This document shows, piece after piece, positions 45,904 to 57,283 of a DNA stretch of 64,000 nt. The notes below the pieces were generated by a model, which saw only the letters and a list, made by a program, of their open reading frames with translations, was not told the origin of the DNA and made no database searches. The stretch's first letter is position 1. Each line of letters begins with the position of its first letter. Source of the DNA: Rhea pennata (taxonomy: Eukaryota; Chordata; Aves; Rheiformes; Rheidae); the NCBI RefSeq assembly GCF_028389875.1, contig NC_084670.1:36601155-36665154 (forward strand). The letters are read 5' to 3'. A program made the translations under genes and the position numbers.

Positions 45904-46865
45904 AGTTTCATTCCCCAGCTTTAATGGAACCAGGGGATCAGCTGCGCAAATTCTGGTTTTCTCCCCCGCTCCCCTCCGTTCCATATTTGACTCCTCTAAC
46001 ATATTCAGGTTGGTGTTTTCTGGGCTCTGGGGCTTTGTCATCCTTCTTCGGATGACCAGAATTATTGCTTTTATATACCTTCTGTAGACCAGTATTACAG
46101 TTCAAGGTCACATTTTCTGGCCATTGCTCATCACATTCCAACTTAGCCATTCCAACTTACACATATTAATCACAGTAGCTTCTACAAAGATATCCCAGTG
46201 TTTCAAAATGCACCCCCCAAAGGGCTACGGGGAGGAATGGTGGATTGGCTTGACCCCAGGCCAGCTACCTAGAAACTCCAGCCTCCACCTTTATACCTGC
46301 ACCTTTGTGCGCACTCGGCTCTGACCCCTCTGGTCAATTAAGGCAACCCTTGCCGAGCCGCTGCCTGCGACTTTATCCCTTTATGCGCACTTCATACCCT
46401 TGTGCGCACTTCATCCCACTACCCTTCCCTGCAGCAAAATAATGTAAGTTGCTACGAGCTGTTTCTCTGATAGGAGGTCCACCCTCCATTTGACACCTAC
46501 GCCTCATAATGCGCCCTAATTCGGAAGCCCTTAAATTTCCTCTTTCAGGCGCAGAACATTTCCCACCCCGTAATAAACATAACAACCGGAACTAGCAACT
46601 GGAACAACCGTACTAACCGCAGCAACAGCGCAACACGCGGAGCAACAGAGGAAAGAAGGAACAGAAAGAAGAGAAGACGAGAAGACAGTGCGGCCGCCCA
46701 ATACCAGATACCTTTAAATCAATCTGCAGGCTTAGGCCTGACAGAGTTACCTTACCCACCCTTCCTTTAGGTACCTTCAGAGCCCAATCCTGCAAGGCTT
46801 TCACCACGTCTTATGGACAGACAACCTGCCTCAGGATTCACCCCATCCCTCCCCGCCCTTTTTTT

Positions 46866-46866
<1 letters not shown>

Positions 46867-46902
<36 letters not shown>
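46867..46902. repeat. A36 homopolymer in ERV 2 leader
   Basis: Thirty-six A in a row. Mirrored by T36-37 at 53110-53146. The nearly equal length in both arms fits a recent duplication or gene conversion. Confidence 0.9.
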
Positions 46903-46904
<2 letters not shown>

Positions 46905-47070
46905 AAAAGAGAGAGAGGAATGCCTTTACCTTTCAGCTTGGGACCTTGCTCGGAGCTCTTGGGTCTCAGGATCAGAGGTTCTCCCCGAAAATCCTTCGGT
47001 GCCAGCTGGAGATGCTGCGAGCCGACGGATCTGTCGAGACTCAGAAGCTGTATCCCATTCAGGGTGCCAG

Positions 47071-47402
47071 AGAAGATACCGAAAACCGGAAAATAAAGTT
47101 CCTTAACACCAATGTAGCATTCAAAAGCAGGCATTCCTTTAATAGGCGCTGGAGACGTAGGGGGTCCTTCTACCTAATATGCCTCCCAACAGCATGATTC
47201 GTTGAGCTTATTTCTGAATACCCCTCATACACGTTCATTACCATTCTTGGAATTAATTTGAGTATTCATTAGTTTTCCAGGAATTTGCTTGTATTTTTAC
47301 ATATTATTGCGCGTGCGCATTGAGTCCATGAGGGGCTGTCTTTTGGGGTTGCAGGTGCCTCTAGTGGCAAGCAGGTGTCATACCAGGGAGACCAGGATGA
47401 CC
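47071..47402 (-). repeat. ERV 2 first LTR, complete (edge of spacer 2)
   Basis: About 330 bp matching the second LTR end to end. It lies just outside the high-identity arm. The corresponding LTR piece on the other side (52801-52942) differs by roughly one base in five, whereas sequence inside the arm is nearly identical. Confidence 0.82.
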
Positions 47403-49590
47403 TTTGGTTGCACTTTTCCCTGGAACTTCCATTTAGGTCTTGACCGGAACTTCCATATAAGTCTCAATTCGGCTCTTCTTCTTGTTTGTCATACTTATCG
47501 GTCTTGCAATTTGGGCCAAATTGGTCTGTTCTGCTCTGATTTTGAAGGCCTCCTGTTGTTATCTTAATGGTTACGGCTAGCCAGGCGCCAGTTACATCCT
47601 GCTTGTGAAATTTCAAGGCCTACTTATCTACAACAGTGGGACTCCTGGCAAGCGAGTGCTGTGTGAGGGCCTCGCTGGGGAGGGCGGCATGCCTGAGACA
47701 TGCGCCTCTGCCTGTCCCAGGACAACAGGTCGAGCCTCTGAGCAGCCTTGCGACTGCCCCTGGCAGTGGCCTCAGAGAGGCCAGGCTGCAGCCCTGCTTC
47801 AGGCCCTGGGGCAAATTCCGACTTAAACCTAGTCCTTAGTTGTGCATAGCTGCCCAGGCTATTAGCCCAGCCCCAAAAGCCTGCACAGAGACTTTTTTAA
47901 GGCCTTCTCAGACTTCCACCCCAGGCAGCGTGCCTTCTCCTGGCCAGGAGACCCCATGCCTGACGTTTTCTTTGCCTGCTGACGGTGCTTGCAGCAAGCA
48001 GCTGCACTGCTCTGACAAAGGCATGATCAAGGTGTGACAAGGCTCTGTTTTATTTTCAAAGAAGTTCTTATCCACACTCCTGCCACCTGTCCATCTGCCT
48101 TCTTCCTTTGCATGTCACTCTCCTCCAGCTCAAAGCCACCAGGCTTCTGGTCTCCTGCCTCTGCTCACAACCAGTATGTGAGGCAAACACAGGGGAGGCA
48201 TTTCACATGGAGGCAGGAACAGAGGCAACACTACTGACTGGCCCAAGAGGCATCTACTGCTTGCACAGCCAGTCTCACAACAATCAACTAGAAGGCAGCC
48301 TTTTTCCAAACGCAACTTTGAAGGCTCCATCTCTTGGGATACTGAAGATATATAGATATGCATATAAAAATATATTTTTATATATCTATATATATATATA
48401 GGGGTGTATACATATGCCTTCTTGACATAGCCTAACACCTGGCATCAAGCATGACCAAGAATCTAGCTGAGAAGAGTTAATGCAAAACAAGTGCCTTTAT
48501 CCTTTGAGCAAACACTGTCAACAAAAGAGGAAGTGGTGTCCTCTCTTTGAGCATGGGTGTGGTAAAACACATTCGGTGACCTGGTTCCAATTAGTCTGGT
48601 TTTAACCCCCCCCCACCCCATCCCCCCCCACCCCACCTGCTCCGGTCCTTTTCTCAAAGCCGCTCCCCTTTTACCACTCCATTCTTAGGGTGAAAGGCTC
48701 AGGCTCAACACCATTCATCCTCTGCTGCAGTACAGATACCTTTGGATTGTCCCCACAGCTCGAACTAGTTGAGCAGCATCAGCCCATTCTGCCACCTTCA
48801 TTTGTCAGCTCCTTTCAGCGCTGAAGCCAGCAGAGCAGACTGCGCAGGGACCAGGCAGCTGTTGCTGGGAATACCTGCAGGCAACCAGCACCTTCCCCTG
48901 CTCTACAACACTTCCAAGTGCAGAGAAATACAGGGGAGAATGGAGCACTTCTTCAGATTTTACACACTGATGCTCAAGTATCTGGCCACACTACCGCAAC
49001 AGATTTAAAGCCTATGTAGGGCCTGACCCAGTCAACAAGGGGGGACATTTTTCATGCCACGTCCTTTTCACCCCAGCCTTCTAGGCAGGAGCATGAGGAC
49101 TACAAATACAGAAAATACATTTCTCTAAGCACTTCACTGCATTGTGCCCTTTACAGGCAGATCGTGCTCCCCAAACTAATGCCAAATCCGCCACTAACCT
49201 GCAGAGTCACCTCCGGAAGGGCTCCTTCCCCCTAGTTGTGCCAGGGAGCTGAGGCATAAGGACACACTAAGTAGGATTCCTGTTGCCAGAATTTGACTCG
49301 GAAAAAGAAGGAAGAAAGGTGCCATGCCTGACTGAGGACTACAGAAAGAAGTGCAAAGATTCAAACGGGCACGGAAGCAGGATCGTAGGGGAAAAAACAT
49401 CTCCAGACCAAATGACAGTGGGCCCTGGCTAACACAAACCTTTGGGACCTTGCTTTTCAGCAAAGGAAAAGCCCCCTTTGCTGAAATGGGATCGTTTCTA
49501 ACATAAATACATGCGCTGTGGGTTACGCTGTCCCTTTCCTCTGTGAGAGAGTGTTTGACCAGGAGACAAAACAAGGCTAAAGGCGAGCTG
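47403..49590. other. Spacer 2, first part, no gene recognised
   Basis: Includes an AT dinucleotide-rich tract (48345-48405) and a C-rich tract (48606-48638). Only short shadow frames. Confidence 0.5.
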
Positions 49591-49599
49591 GGATCCGAT

Positions 49600-50940
49600 G
49601 GATTTTGCCCCCCAATTCTTCCCCAGGCAAAGGCTGCAGCAGCAACGGCGGCTGCTAAAGGCAGGGTTTGGCTCTCGGGGGTCATTGGAAGCGGAAAAGG
49701 CCAGAGGAAAGGCCTCGCGCGGCGCTTTGAAGATGGGGCTTGCCCCAAGCAGGGGAAGGGCTGTGCTACTTGCCTGCGGTAACCGGCATCGCGCTCTGGC
49801 TCCAGGGCTTCCCTCCCACCGTTCCTGCGGGGCCAGGTTCACACTCCTGCTGCTTCATGCTCTGCTCAGGCTCCGCCGAGCAGCAAGGCGCTCGCAGCGA
49901 CGCAGATGCGGGTGCCAAGAGGCATTCTCGACGAGGGGCATTCCAGGTCCCGCGGTGCTTTCGCACGCTGGTTACACAGCCCATTCGCCGACGCCGAGGG
50001 AGCGAACGGCTCGTTTTAAACTCGGCCCGGTGGGAGCTGCGGCCCGCAGGCCCCGGCCGGGGAGCCGCCGCCGTGCCGGGAGGGCTCCGCCGGCGCGGGG
50101 CAGCGGGGGCGCCGCGCCGAGGCGCGTGTGCTGGGCCCGGGGCCGGGCTGAGGCGCCGGCGGCGCGGCGGCGGCGGCGGGCGGGAGGCTCCCCTCAGGCC
50201 GGCGTAGCCCGGGGCGCCGCGGGGGCCCCGGCGGGGCGGGGGGGCCGAGCCCGGGGCCCTCGCCCGCGGGGCCCCGGGAGCGCCGAGGAGCGCCGCCGCC
50301 GCCGCCGCGGGGGCCGGGCTCTGCCGGCTCGGCGCCTGCCCTCGCCTCCGCGGCCGCGCCAGGGCCCAGGCTGGGGCTCCCTGCCGGGCGCCGCAGACGC
50401 CCCCCTTCAGCCGGGCGGCGAGAGTGCGGGGCCTCCCCGCCGCTGCAGCCGCCGCCGCCGCCGCCCCGGCGCTTCCTCGGCCCGCGGCGGGGGGCGGTGC
50501 CGCGGGGCGGCCCGAGCTCCCCGAGGCGGCCTCTGCGCTCGGGCGGGGTCTTTCCCTCCGCGGCGAGAAAGGCGGGTGTCAGCGGCTCCCGCGTGCGCGG
50601 AGCTTCGCGCAGCTGCCGCGAGTCCCGGCCCGGCGCTGCCGTGTCCGCGGGTCTGTTCTCCGCGGAGGCGGCGGGCGGGTCGCGGCTTCCGCGCGCTGCG
50701 AGTTCCCGCGGGGGTGCCGGGAGCCGGCGCTTGCTCCCAGCACGTCTCTGCTGCGCGAGGGGAAGGCTCCTGCGCCGCGAGCGAGCGGGGAAAACGTTGG
50801 TGCTTGCTCGGAGCAGCGCTGGGTGCGGCCTCCCGGCAGCGGCGGCCTCTGGAAAGCCGCGGCTGCAGCCTGTCCTCGCTGCTGCCAGAAGCCCTTCGGC
50901 AGGCGTCAGGCAGCTGATCCTGTGTTCCAGGTGTGAAGCG
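49600..50940. promoter_or_regulatory. Strong CpG island in spacer 2
   Basis: More than 1.3 kb of extremely GC- and CpG-rich DNA, including ggcggcggcgg and gccgccgcc runs, with clearly lower GC on both sides. It sits close to the symmetry centre (50006) between the diverging copies B and C, so it could serve both as a shared promoter. The 439-codon and smaller open frames inside show only Arg/Ala/Pro/Gly composition and are not taken as genes. Confidence 0.75.
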
Positions 50941-52800
50941 CAGCGTGCTGTTTCCCTTGGAAAATATGCTGGTTGTCTCGGGGTTCGGCACGGAGTATTT
51001 TCAGCCGAGGAAGGGAGAGGAATGACCTCCTCCCGACAGCGAGGGCCCGGTGCCCGGGGGGTGAAGCACCACCCTTGCTGCGTCCCCGTGTGAGAAAGCT
51101 CTCGCCGCGCCGCCTGCCCGTGAGAAGACTTGTGAGCAGCCGCGGTGTCCGACTGCCTTCTCTTCTGCCGAGACTCTGCCTTCCTTTGCTTTCTCCCTTA
51201 ATAACGCCCGTAAGTTCCCAAGGGAAAGGACGATTAGCTTAGCGAGTGTTTTAGCTGCCTCTGGTTTATGTTTGTGGCCCGCGTTTCACAGCCCGGGGGA
51301 AGCTCTGCGTGCGCGAGTGGGGTAGTTGTGGTGAGCCCAGGGAGCTGCGAGCGCTTCTTCCCAGGCGCCGGTGGAGCCTGCGTTGCGGTATGCGTTTGGG
51401 AGTGTTTCAGAGCAAGCCAAGCCCGAGAAGCTGCTTTTTGAAGTAAACCGAGACCAGGCAGTTCTCGGTTGCTTTTCGCTTTCGCTTTCTCTACAGTCCA
51501 GCGGAGTGTGAAATATTTCTGCTGATGCATTCACAGTCGCTCTTTTGAGTCATGCTAAATTGCCGCGGGACGGAAGGCGAACGAGTGCGCGGAGACTCGG
51601 GAATGGCTGTTGCTTAGAGCAGTTGGGCGCGGGTTTGTAAGCAGTCTGGCGCAGCAGGCTGCTGCTGCTGCTGCTCAGCAGAGATGGCCCTTTCTCCACG
51701 CGTGGGAACCAAGCGGCTGCGGGAGGCTTCATGGTGCCGCCGTGACAGGAGCTCGCCTTCAGCACATTCACATTCCGTGCTTCTCTTTGCTTGTGGGCTG
51801 AGAAAGCTTCCTCGGTGCAGTTTCGGGAGGATTTCCCTGAGGTCTTGCTCCCCCGCAGCCTGTTGTTTTTCCTCGGGGGAAGCTCCCAGCACTGTTAGTG
51901 CACGTGGGGCAGTCCGAAAGGGCGCAGCCGCTGGACTGTGCCCCTGTCCGGGGCGCGAGTTTGGTAGCTGAATTTCAGCAGAGTGCGGGGACGATATTTT
52001 CCTTCTGTGTTGCAGGGTACCCGGAGAAGAATTGTACTTGTTCACAGAAAATAGGAATATTTACGTAACCAAAGCTTTCCTTCTCCCTGCCGGCGGAACA
52101 GACTGCTAGGTGTGGCGAATTGCTTGCCTGTAGCTAAATCATGACATTGTTGTTAACGTTTGTATAGCTTCGGGCTTGTGTTTATCTTCGAGAGCTTGCA
52201 AACACTTTCTTTTTGCTCTCCTTGTGTCCTCCTAATGGCTCTGGCAGCCTGACTGATGCTTAGTTATCTCTTAGTTTGTCCCTGCGCTGTGCTCCCGGTT
52301 GGTCTTTGAAGGTCGCAGTTCTGGTGCTTCAGCAGAGGAAGACATTGCCTCTTGCCTGCTGACGGGCATTTCTTCTCTCTTTGCCTTTGGCCAAGGAACT
52401 TCCTTGTTTCTTTAGTAATGAGATGGGGGGTGGGGGGTGGGGGTGACAGGAACTGCCCTGGCTGGCCGCAGAATGTACCCCAGACCTCTGCGGTGCAGTG
52501 TAGCTGCATGATAGTAGTGCAATGTTGAGAGCCTTAATGAAGTGACTAAAAAAGGGCTTGGTGCCAGTCATGCCGTAGGCAGCACTTTGCTTATGCTGAA
52601 GGGAGGAACAAGCTCTGAGGCCGAAGACGCCTTTGCATCGTGGATGGGAGCATGCCCTTGTCCAAAGCCCGTCTGGTGTCTTCATTTCAGCTGCAGCCCT
52701 CTGGCGGGGTCAGCGGAGGGCTTCTACTTGGAAGTCAGTTAAAATCTCAGCTCTGCAGCGCCCTCCTGCAAGGATATTTTGGGGGGTGGTGGCAGTGTTA
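50941..52800. other. Spacer 2, last part, no gene recognised
   Basis: GC declines away from the island. A short (CTG)n stretch is at 51657-51674 and a G-rich ggggtggggg tract is near 52425. No exon was recognised. Confidence 0.5.
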
Positions 52801-52942
52801 TAAGCTCAACGAATCATGGTCTCAGGGGGCGTATTAGGTAGAAGGATCTCCACTGTCCCCGGCGCCTGTTAAAGGAATGCCTGCTTCTTAATGCTACCTC
52901 GGTGTTAAGGAGTTTTATTTTCCGTTTTTTCGGTACCTTTTC
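52801..52942 (+). repeat. ERV 2 first LTR, partial (edge of spacer 2)
   Basis: Only about 140 bp of LTR, starting at 'ataagctcaacgaatcatgg'. It is diverged from the LTR at 47071-47402, although the leader that follows (from 52943) is practically identical to its mirror. Confidence 0.82.
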
Positions 52943-53107
52943 CGGCACCCTGAATGGGATACAGCTTCTGAGTCTCGACAGATCCGTCGGCTCGCAGCAT
53001 CTCCAGCTGGCACCGAAGGATTTTCGGGGAGAACCTCTGATCCTGAGACCCAAGAGCTCCGAGCAAGGTCCCAAGCTGAAAGGTAAAGGCATTCCTCTCT
53101 CTCTTTT

Positions 53108-53147
<40 letters not shown>

Positions 53148-54109
53148 AAATAAAGGGCGGGGAGGGATGGGGTGAATCCTGAGGCAGGTTGTCTGTCCAT
53201 AAGACGTGGTGAAAGCCTTGCAGGATTGGGCTCTGAAGGTACCTAAAGGAAGGGTGGGTAAGGTAACTCTGTCAGGCCTAAGCCTGCAGATTGATTTAAA
53301 GGTATCTGGTATTGGGCGGCCGCACTGTCTTCTCGTCTTCTCTTCTTTCTGTTCCTTCTTTCCTCTGTTGCTCCGCGTGTTGCGCTGTTGCTGCGGTTAG
53401 TACGGTTGTTCCAGTTGCTAGTTCCGGTTGTTATGTTTATTACGGGGTGGGAAATGTTCTGCGCCTGAAAGAGGAAATTTAAGGGCTTCCGAATTAGGGC
53501 GCATTATGAGGCGTAGGTGTCAAATGGAGGGTGGACCTCCTATCAGAGAAACAGCTCGTAGCAACTTACATTATTTTGCTGCAGGGAAGGGTAGTGGGAT
53601 GAAGTGCGCACAAGGGTATGAAGTGCGCATAAAGGGATAAAGTCGCAGGCAGCGGCTCGGCAAGGGTTGCCTTAATTGACCAGAGGGGTCAGAGCCGAGT
53701 GCGCACAAAGGTGCAGGTATAAAGGTGGAGGCTGGAGTTTCTAGGTAGCTGGCCTGGGGTCAAGCCAATCCACCATTCCTCCCCGTAGCCCTTTGGGGGG
53801 TGCATTTTGAAACACTGGGATATCTTTGTAGAAGCTACTGTGATTAATATGTGTAAGTTGGAATGGCTAAGTTGGAATGTGATGAGCAATGGCCAGAAAA
53901 TGTGACCTTGAACTGTAATACTGGTCTACAGAAGGTATATAAAAGCAATAATTCTGGTCATCCGAAGAAGGATGACAAAGCCCCAGAGCCCAGAAAACAC
54001 CAACCTGAATATGTTAGAGGAGTCAAATATGGAACGGAGGGGAGCGGGGGAGAAAACCAGAATTTGCGCAGCTGATCCCCTGGTTCCATTAAAGCTGGGG
54101 AATGAAACT

Positions 54110-56500
54110 GTAGATTTTTTTATTAGATAGTGGAGCCGCTCATTCAGTGATAACGAGTTGTAAAGGACCCTTAAGTAAGACGACTACTACTACCACGGTT
54201 GGGGCTATGGGGAGGAAAACCTGGAGGCCATTTTTGCAAGCAGTGGAATGTACAATTGGAGGTACTAAACGGACTCATGAGTTTCTCTAGCTGCCAGTGT
54301 TCCCTGCCTTTATTAGGACGGGATTTACTATGCAAATTCATGTGCAGATAAGCTTTTCCAAGAGTTCCGTGCAGCTCCACAGCCCTCCAGAACTGGCATG
54401 GGGAGTGCAAATCTGCCTTTTGATGGAGTCGGCTCTGTGGAATAACGGTGCAAGTATCCCTTCAAGTGTATTGGTTGCAGTGATTCCCCTGCTCTGGGCT
54501 TCGACAAAGCCGGGGAAAGGGAAGAACGCGACCCTAGTCAAAATAGAGCTACAGCTGGGAGCAAAGCCAGTTTAGGGTGCATCAGGACCCTGCCAAGCTA
54601 GGAGCACATAGAGGATTGGAACCCCTAATTAATACTTTCTTGCAAAATGGCTTGCTTAGAGAGTGTTGATCTGAATTCAACACACCAATCCTGCCAGAAA
54701 GAAAATCGCGTTTGCAAGAATATCAGCTGGTCCAGGGCCTAAGGGCAGTGAACCAGGTAACAAAAGATATACACGCAACCATGCCAAACCCATATATTCT
54801 TTTAGCCTTGGTGCCTGAGACTAACACTTGTTTTACGGTGCTAGATTTAAAAGATGCTTTTTTCCTGTATTCCCGTAGAAGAGCAAAGCCAGACAATTTT
54901 TGCCTTTGAATGGGAATGTCCCACTACGAGGAGGAAGGAGCAGTTATGCTGGACGGTGGTTCTTCAAGGATTCAAGAATAGTCCTACCCTGTCTGGTGAG
55001 ATCTTGGCCCAGTGGCGGGAAGGTAGTCAAATGCCACTCTTTTACGGTCTGTGGATGGCATCTTGATTGGAGCTGACTCAGAGCAACTATGGCTAGAAGC
55101 GACAGTGAGTCTGTTAAATTTTTGTGGGGGAGGGACTTGCCGGGTGTTGTGCTTCAAAGAAGAAGGCTCAGATTGCGAAGAAGGAAGCAATGTAAAGTAT
55201 GGACAAGAGCTGTTAAGATTGTTACAGGCAATAATGGAACCCAAAGAAGTAGCGATAATGCATTGCAAAGCCCACCAGCAAGGAAGTAGGGAAGTGGCAC
55301 AAGGTAAAAGGAGAGCAGATACAGTAGCCGGGAAGAGCAGTGTTAGCGGGACAAGTGATTGGAGCTCTAATACCCAGTGGAAAGATACAACTGAGACTGA
55401 GACCTGCTGAATATTCAGACAATGAAAATGAATTGTCAGGAAGGCTGAAATGTACAAAAAATGCTGAAGGGTAGTGGCTCACTCCAAATGGACAAGTTTT
55501 AACTACTGGCAAAATGATGGAAGTGCTCCTTAAGAGACTGCACGAGGAAACTCAGGTGGGAGCAGATGCTATGATAAGCAGTGCAAAAAGATACGCTGTG
55601 GAGTCAAAGATGCAATCTAATGCTGACCTTATTGTAAAAAGATGCCGCAGCTGTTGTGCAGGTAACCCCCAAATTTAGAAGAAGCCACCAATGGGAGAAG
55701 TAAGAAGAGGATTAACCCCAGGGGAACAGTGGCAGATAGATTTCTCTGAATTGCCTAAATGTGGTCATACTGATTTGTTTTGGTAGATACCTTTTCTGGC
55801 TGGGAAGCTTTCCCATGCTCCACCAGTGGCGCAAAAGAAGTGATTGGGATTTTACTACAAGAAATAATTCCTCGATTTGGGATGCCTGAAGGTATAAAAT
55901 GAGGTCCATTGTCTGAGGACATCTGGGATGTAGTTCAGGGAACATGAGAGTTTTTACGCACTCAGACCATAGAACGGCAGCGCAGCTTAGTAAAATTTGT
56001 CAAGAAACATCTCTAAAGTGGCCAGTAGCTTTTCCAATAGCGCTTTTGAGGATTCAGATACAGCCCAGGACAAGAACTAGGATCATCCCTTACGAGGTGC
56101 TGTACGGAAAACCGTACCAGGTCCCCTTAATACCTGGGGAACCCCATATAGTGGGTGAGGCAGACTTACGCTTATATTTGATCTCCCTAGAAAAGGCTGT
56201 GGTAGCCCGCCCTTAGAGGAGATACGTCATTCTCGCTGGACCACTCGCTTTGGACACTCGGGTCCACCTGTATCAGTCAGGTGATTGGCTTTACCTGAAA
56301 TCCTGGAACTCAGAAACCCTCCAGGAAAAGTGGAAAGGCCTGCGACAGGTACTTTTGACAACATATGCCTCCCTCAGATTAGAGGGAGTGGAGCCCTGGG
56401 TCCACTGTACGCAAGTAAAATTGTCTCCACGCCCTGTTCAGTGGCCCACAGTTGCAACTAAGGACCTGCTCAAACTAAAACTCCAGAGGGTGAACCTCTG
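54110..56500 (+). pseudogene. ERV 2 pro-pol remnant (right arm)
   Basis: Segments mirror 43513-45903: protease-like near 54115-54420, RT-like 54680-55010, RNase H-like 55150-55330, integrase core-like 55700-56220, integrase C-terminal-like 56250-56500. Non-functional. Confidence 0.85.
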
Positions 56501-56555
56501 AAGGACTGAGCATCAGGATGCAGGGATTATTTTGATGATGATGTTTGTGATATTA

Positions 56556-56890
56556 ATCCTGGTCATCCTGGTATGACACCTATCTGCCTCTAGAGACCCC
56601 TGTGACTCCGAAAAACAGCCCCTCGTGGACTCAATGCACACACGTAATGATATGTAAGTATAAAAGCGAATTCTTGGAAAAGTAATGAATACCCAAATTA
56701 ATTCCAGGAATTGTAATGAATATGTATGAGGGGTATCGGCTAAAAGCTCAACAAATCGTGGTCTCAGGGGGCGTATTAGGTGGAAGGATCCGCTATGCCC
56801 CCGGCACCTATTAAAGGAATGCCTGCTTTTTCATGCTACCTTGGTGTTATGGAGTTTTATTTTCCATTCTTTTGGGTAACCTTTTCTGGC
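56556..56890 (+). repeat. ERV 2 second LTR (right arm)
   Basis: Mirror of 43123-43457, beginning near 'tggtcatcctggtatgacac'. Confidence 0.85.
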
Positions 56891-57177
56891 ACCCCAGATG
56901 GGACATTGCTTCTGAGTCTCGATGGATCCATGGGATCGCTGCATCTCCAGCTGGCACTGAGGGATTGTCAGGGAGAACCTCTGATCCCCGGACCCGAGAC
57001 CTCCGAGCAAGGTCCCCTGCTGAAAGGTAAAGGCATTCCTCTTAAAAGAAAGAAAAGGGAAAAAAAGAAGGGAGATCCTGAGGCAGGATACCTGTCCGTA
57101 GGATGTGGCAGTGAAAGCCTTGCAGGATTGGCCTCTAAAGGTAGCTAAAGCAAGGGAGGGTAAGGTAACTCTGACAA

Positions 57178-57280
57178 GCGTGGAAGGATCCACTACGTCC
57201 CTAGCGCCTGTTAAAGGAATGCCTGCTCCTTAATGCTACACTGGTGTTAAGGAGTTTTGTTTTCCACTTTTTCAGAACAC
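57178..57280 (+). repeat. ERV 2 third LTR fragment (right arm)
   Basis: Follows a second leader-like stretch (56891-57177), which itself resembles the leader after the first LTR. Mirror of 42733-42835. Confidence 0.75.
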
Positions 57281-57283
57281 CTA

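Larger units (their letters stand above)
28663..47070. repeat. Palindrome 2, left arm
   Basis: Reverse complement of 52943-64000. Paired positions sum to 100013 for 40.97-47.07 kb, 99990 around 40.4 kb, 92647 for 30.5-32.2 kb and 92663 near 28.9 kb. The large step reflects about 7.3 kb that is missing from the right arm. The inner edge is sharp at 47070. The outer edge is not visible, because position 64000 of the window pairs with 28663. The arm contains the 5' part of ATAD2-like copy B, GC-rich minisatellites, ERV 1 and ERV 2. Confidence 0.95.
42733..47402 (-). mobile_element. ERV 2, gammaretrovirus-like, minus strand (left arm)
   Basis: Reads on the minus strand: complete first LTR 47071-47402, leader and A-rich spacer, gag-like remains, protease-like, RT-like, RNase H-like and integrase-like segments, second LTR 43123-43457, a second leader (42840-43120) and a third partial LTR. 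All coding parts contain stops or frameshifts, and the piece between the RT motif region and RNase H is missing. No envelope segment was recognised. Confidence 0.88.
47071..52942. other. Palindrome 2 spacer
   Basis: About 5.9 kb between the two ERV 2 copies. It starts and ends in two clearly diverged ERV 2 LTRs (complete at 47071-47402, partial at 52801-52942). Between them lie a CpG island (49600-50940), AT-rich simple repeats near 48360 and a C-rich tract near 48610. No coding exon is recognised. Confidence 0.85.
52801..57280 (+). mobile_element. ERV 2, gammaretrovirus-like, plus strand (right arm)
   Basis: Mirror of the left-arm element: partial first LTR, leader with T37 tract, gag-like remains (about 53300-54075), protease/RT/RNase H/integrase remnants (54110-56500), second LTR (56556-56890), second leader and third partial LTR (57178-57280). 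It carries the same internal deletion and stops as the left copy, so the element decayed before the palindrome formed or the arms were homogenised afterwards. Confidence 0.88.

Noticed and set aside
49598..50917. Open frame of 439 codons on the plus strand, plus overlapping frames on both strands
   Set aside because: Composition is Arg/Ala/Pro/Gly as forced by the CpG island, several frames are open at once, and no domain is recognisable.
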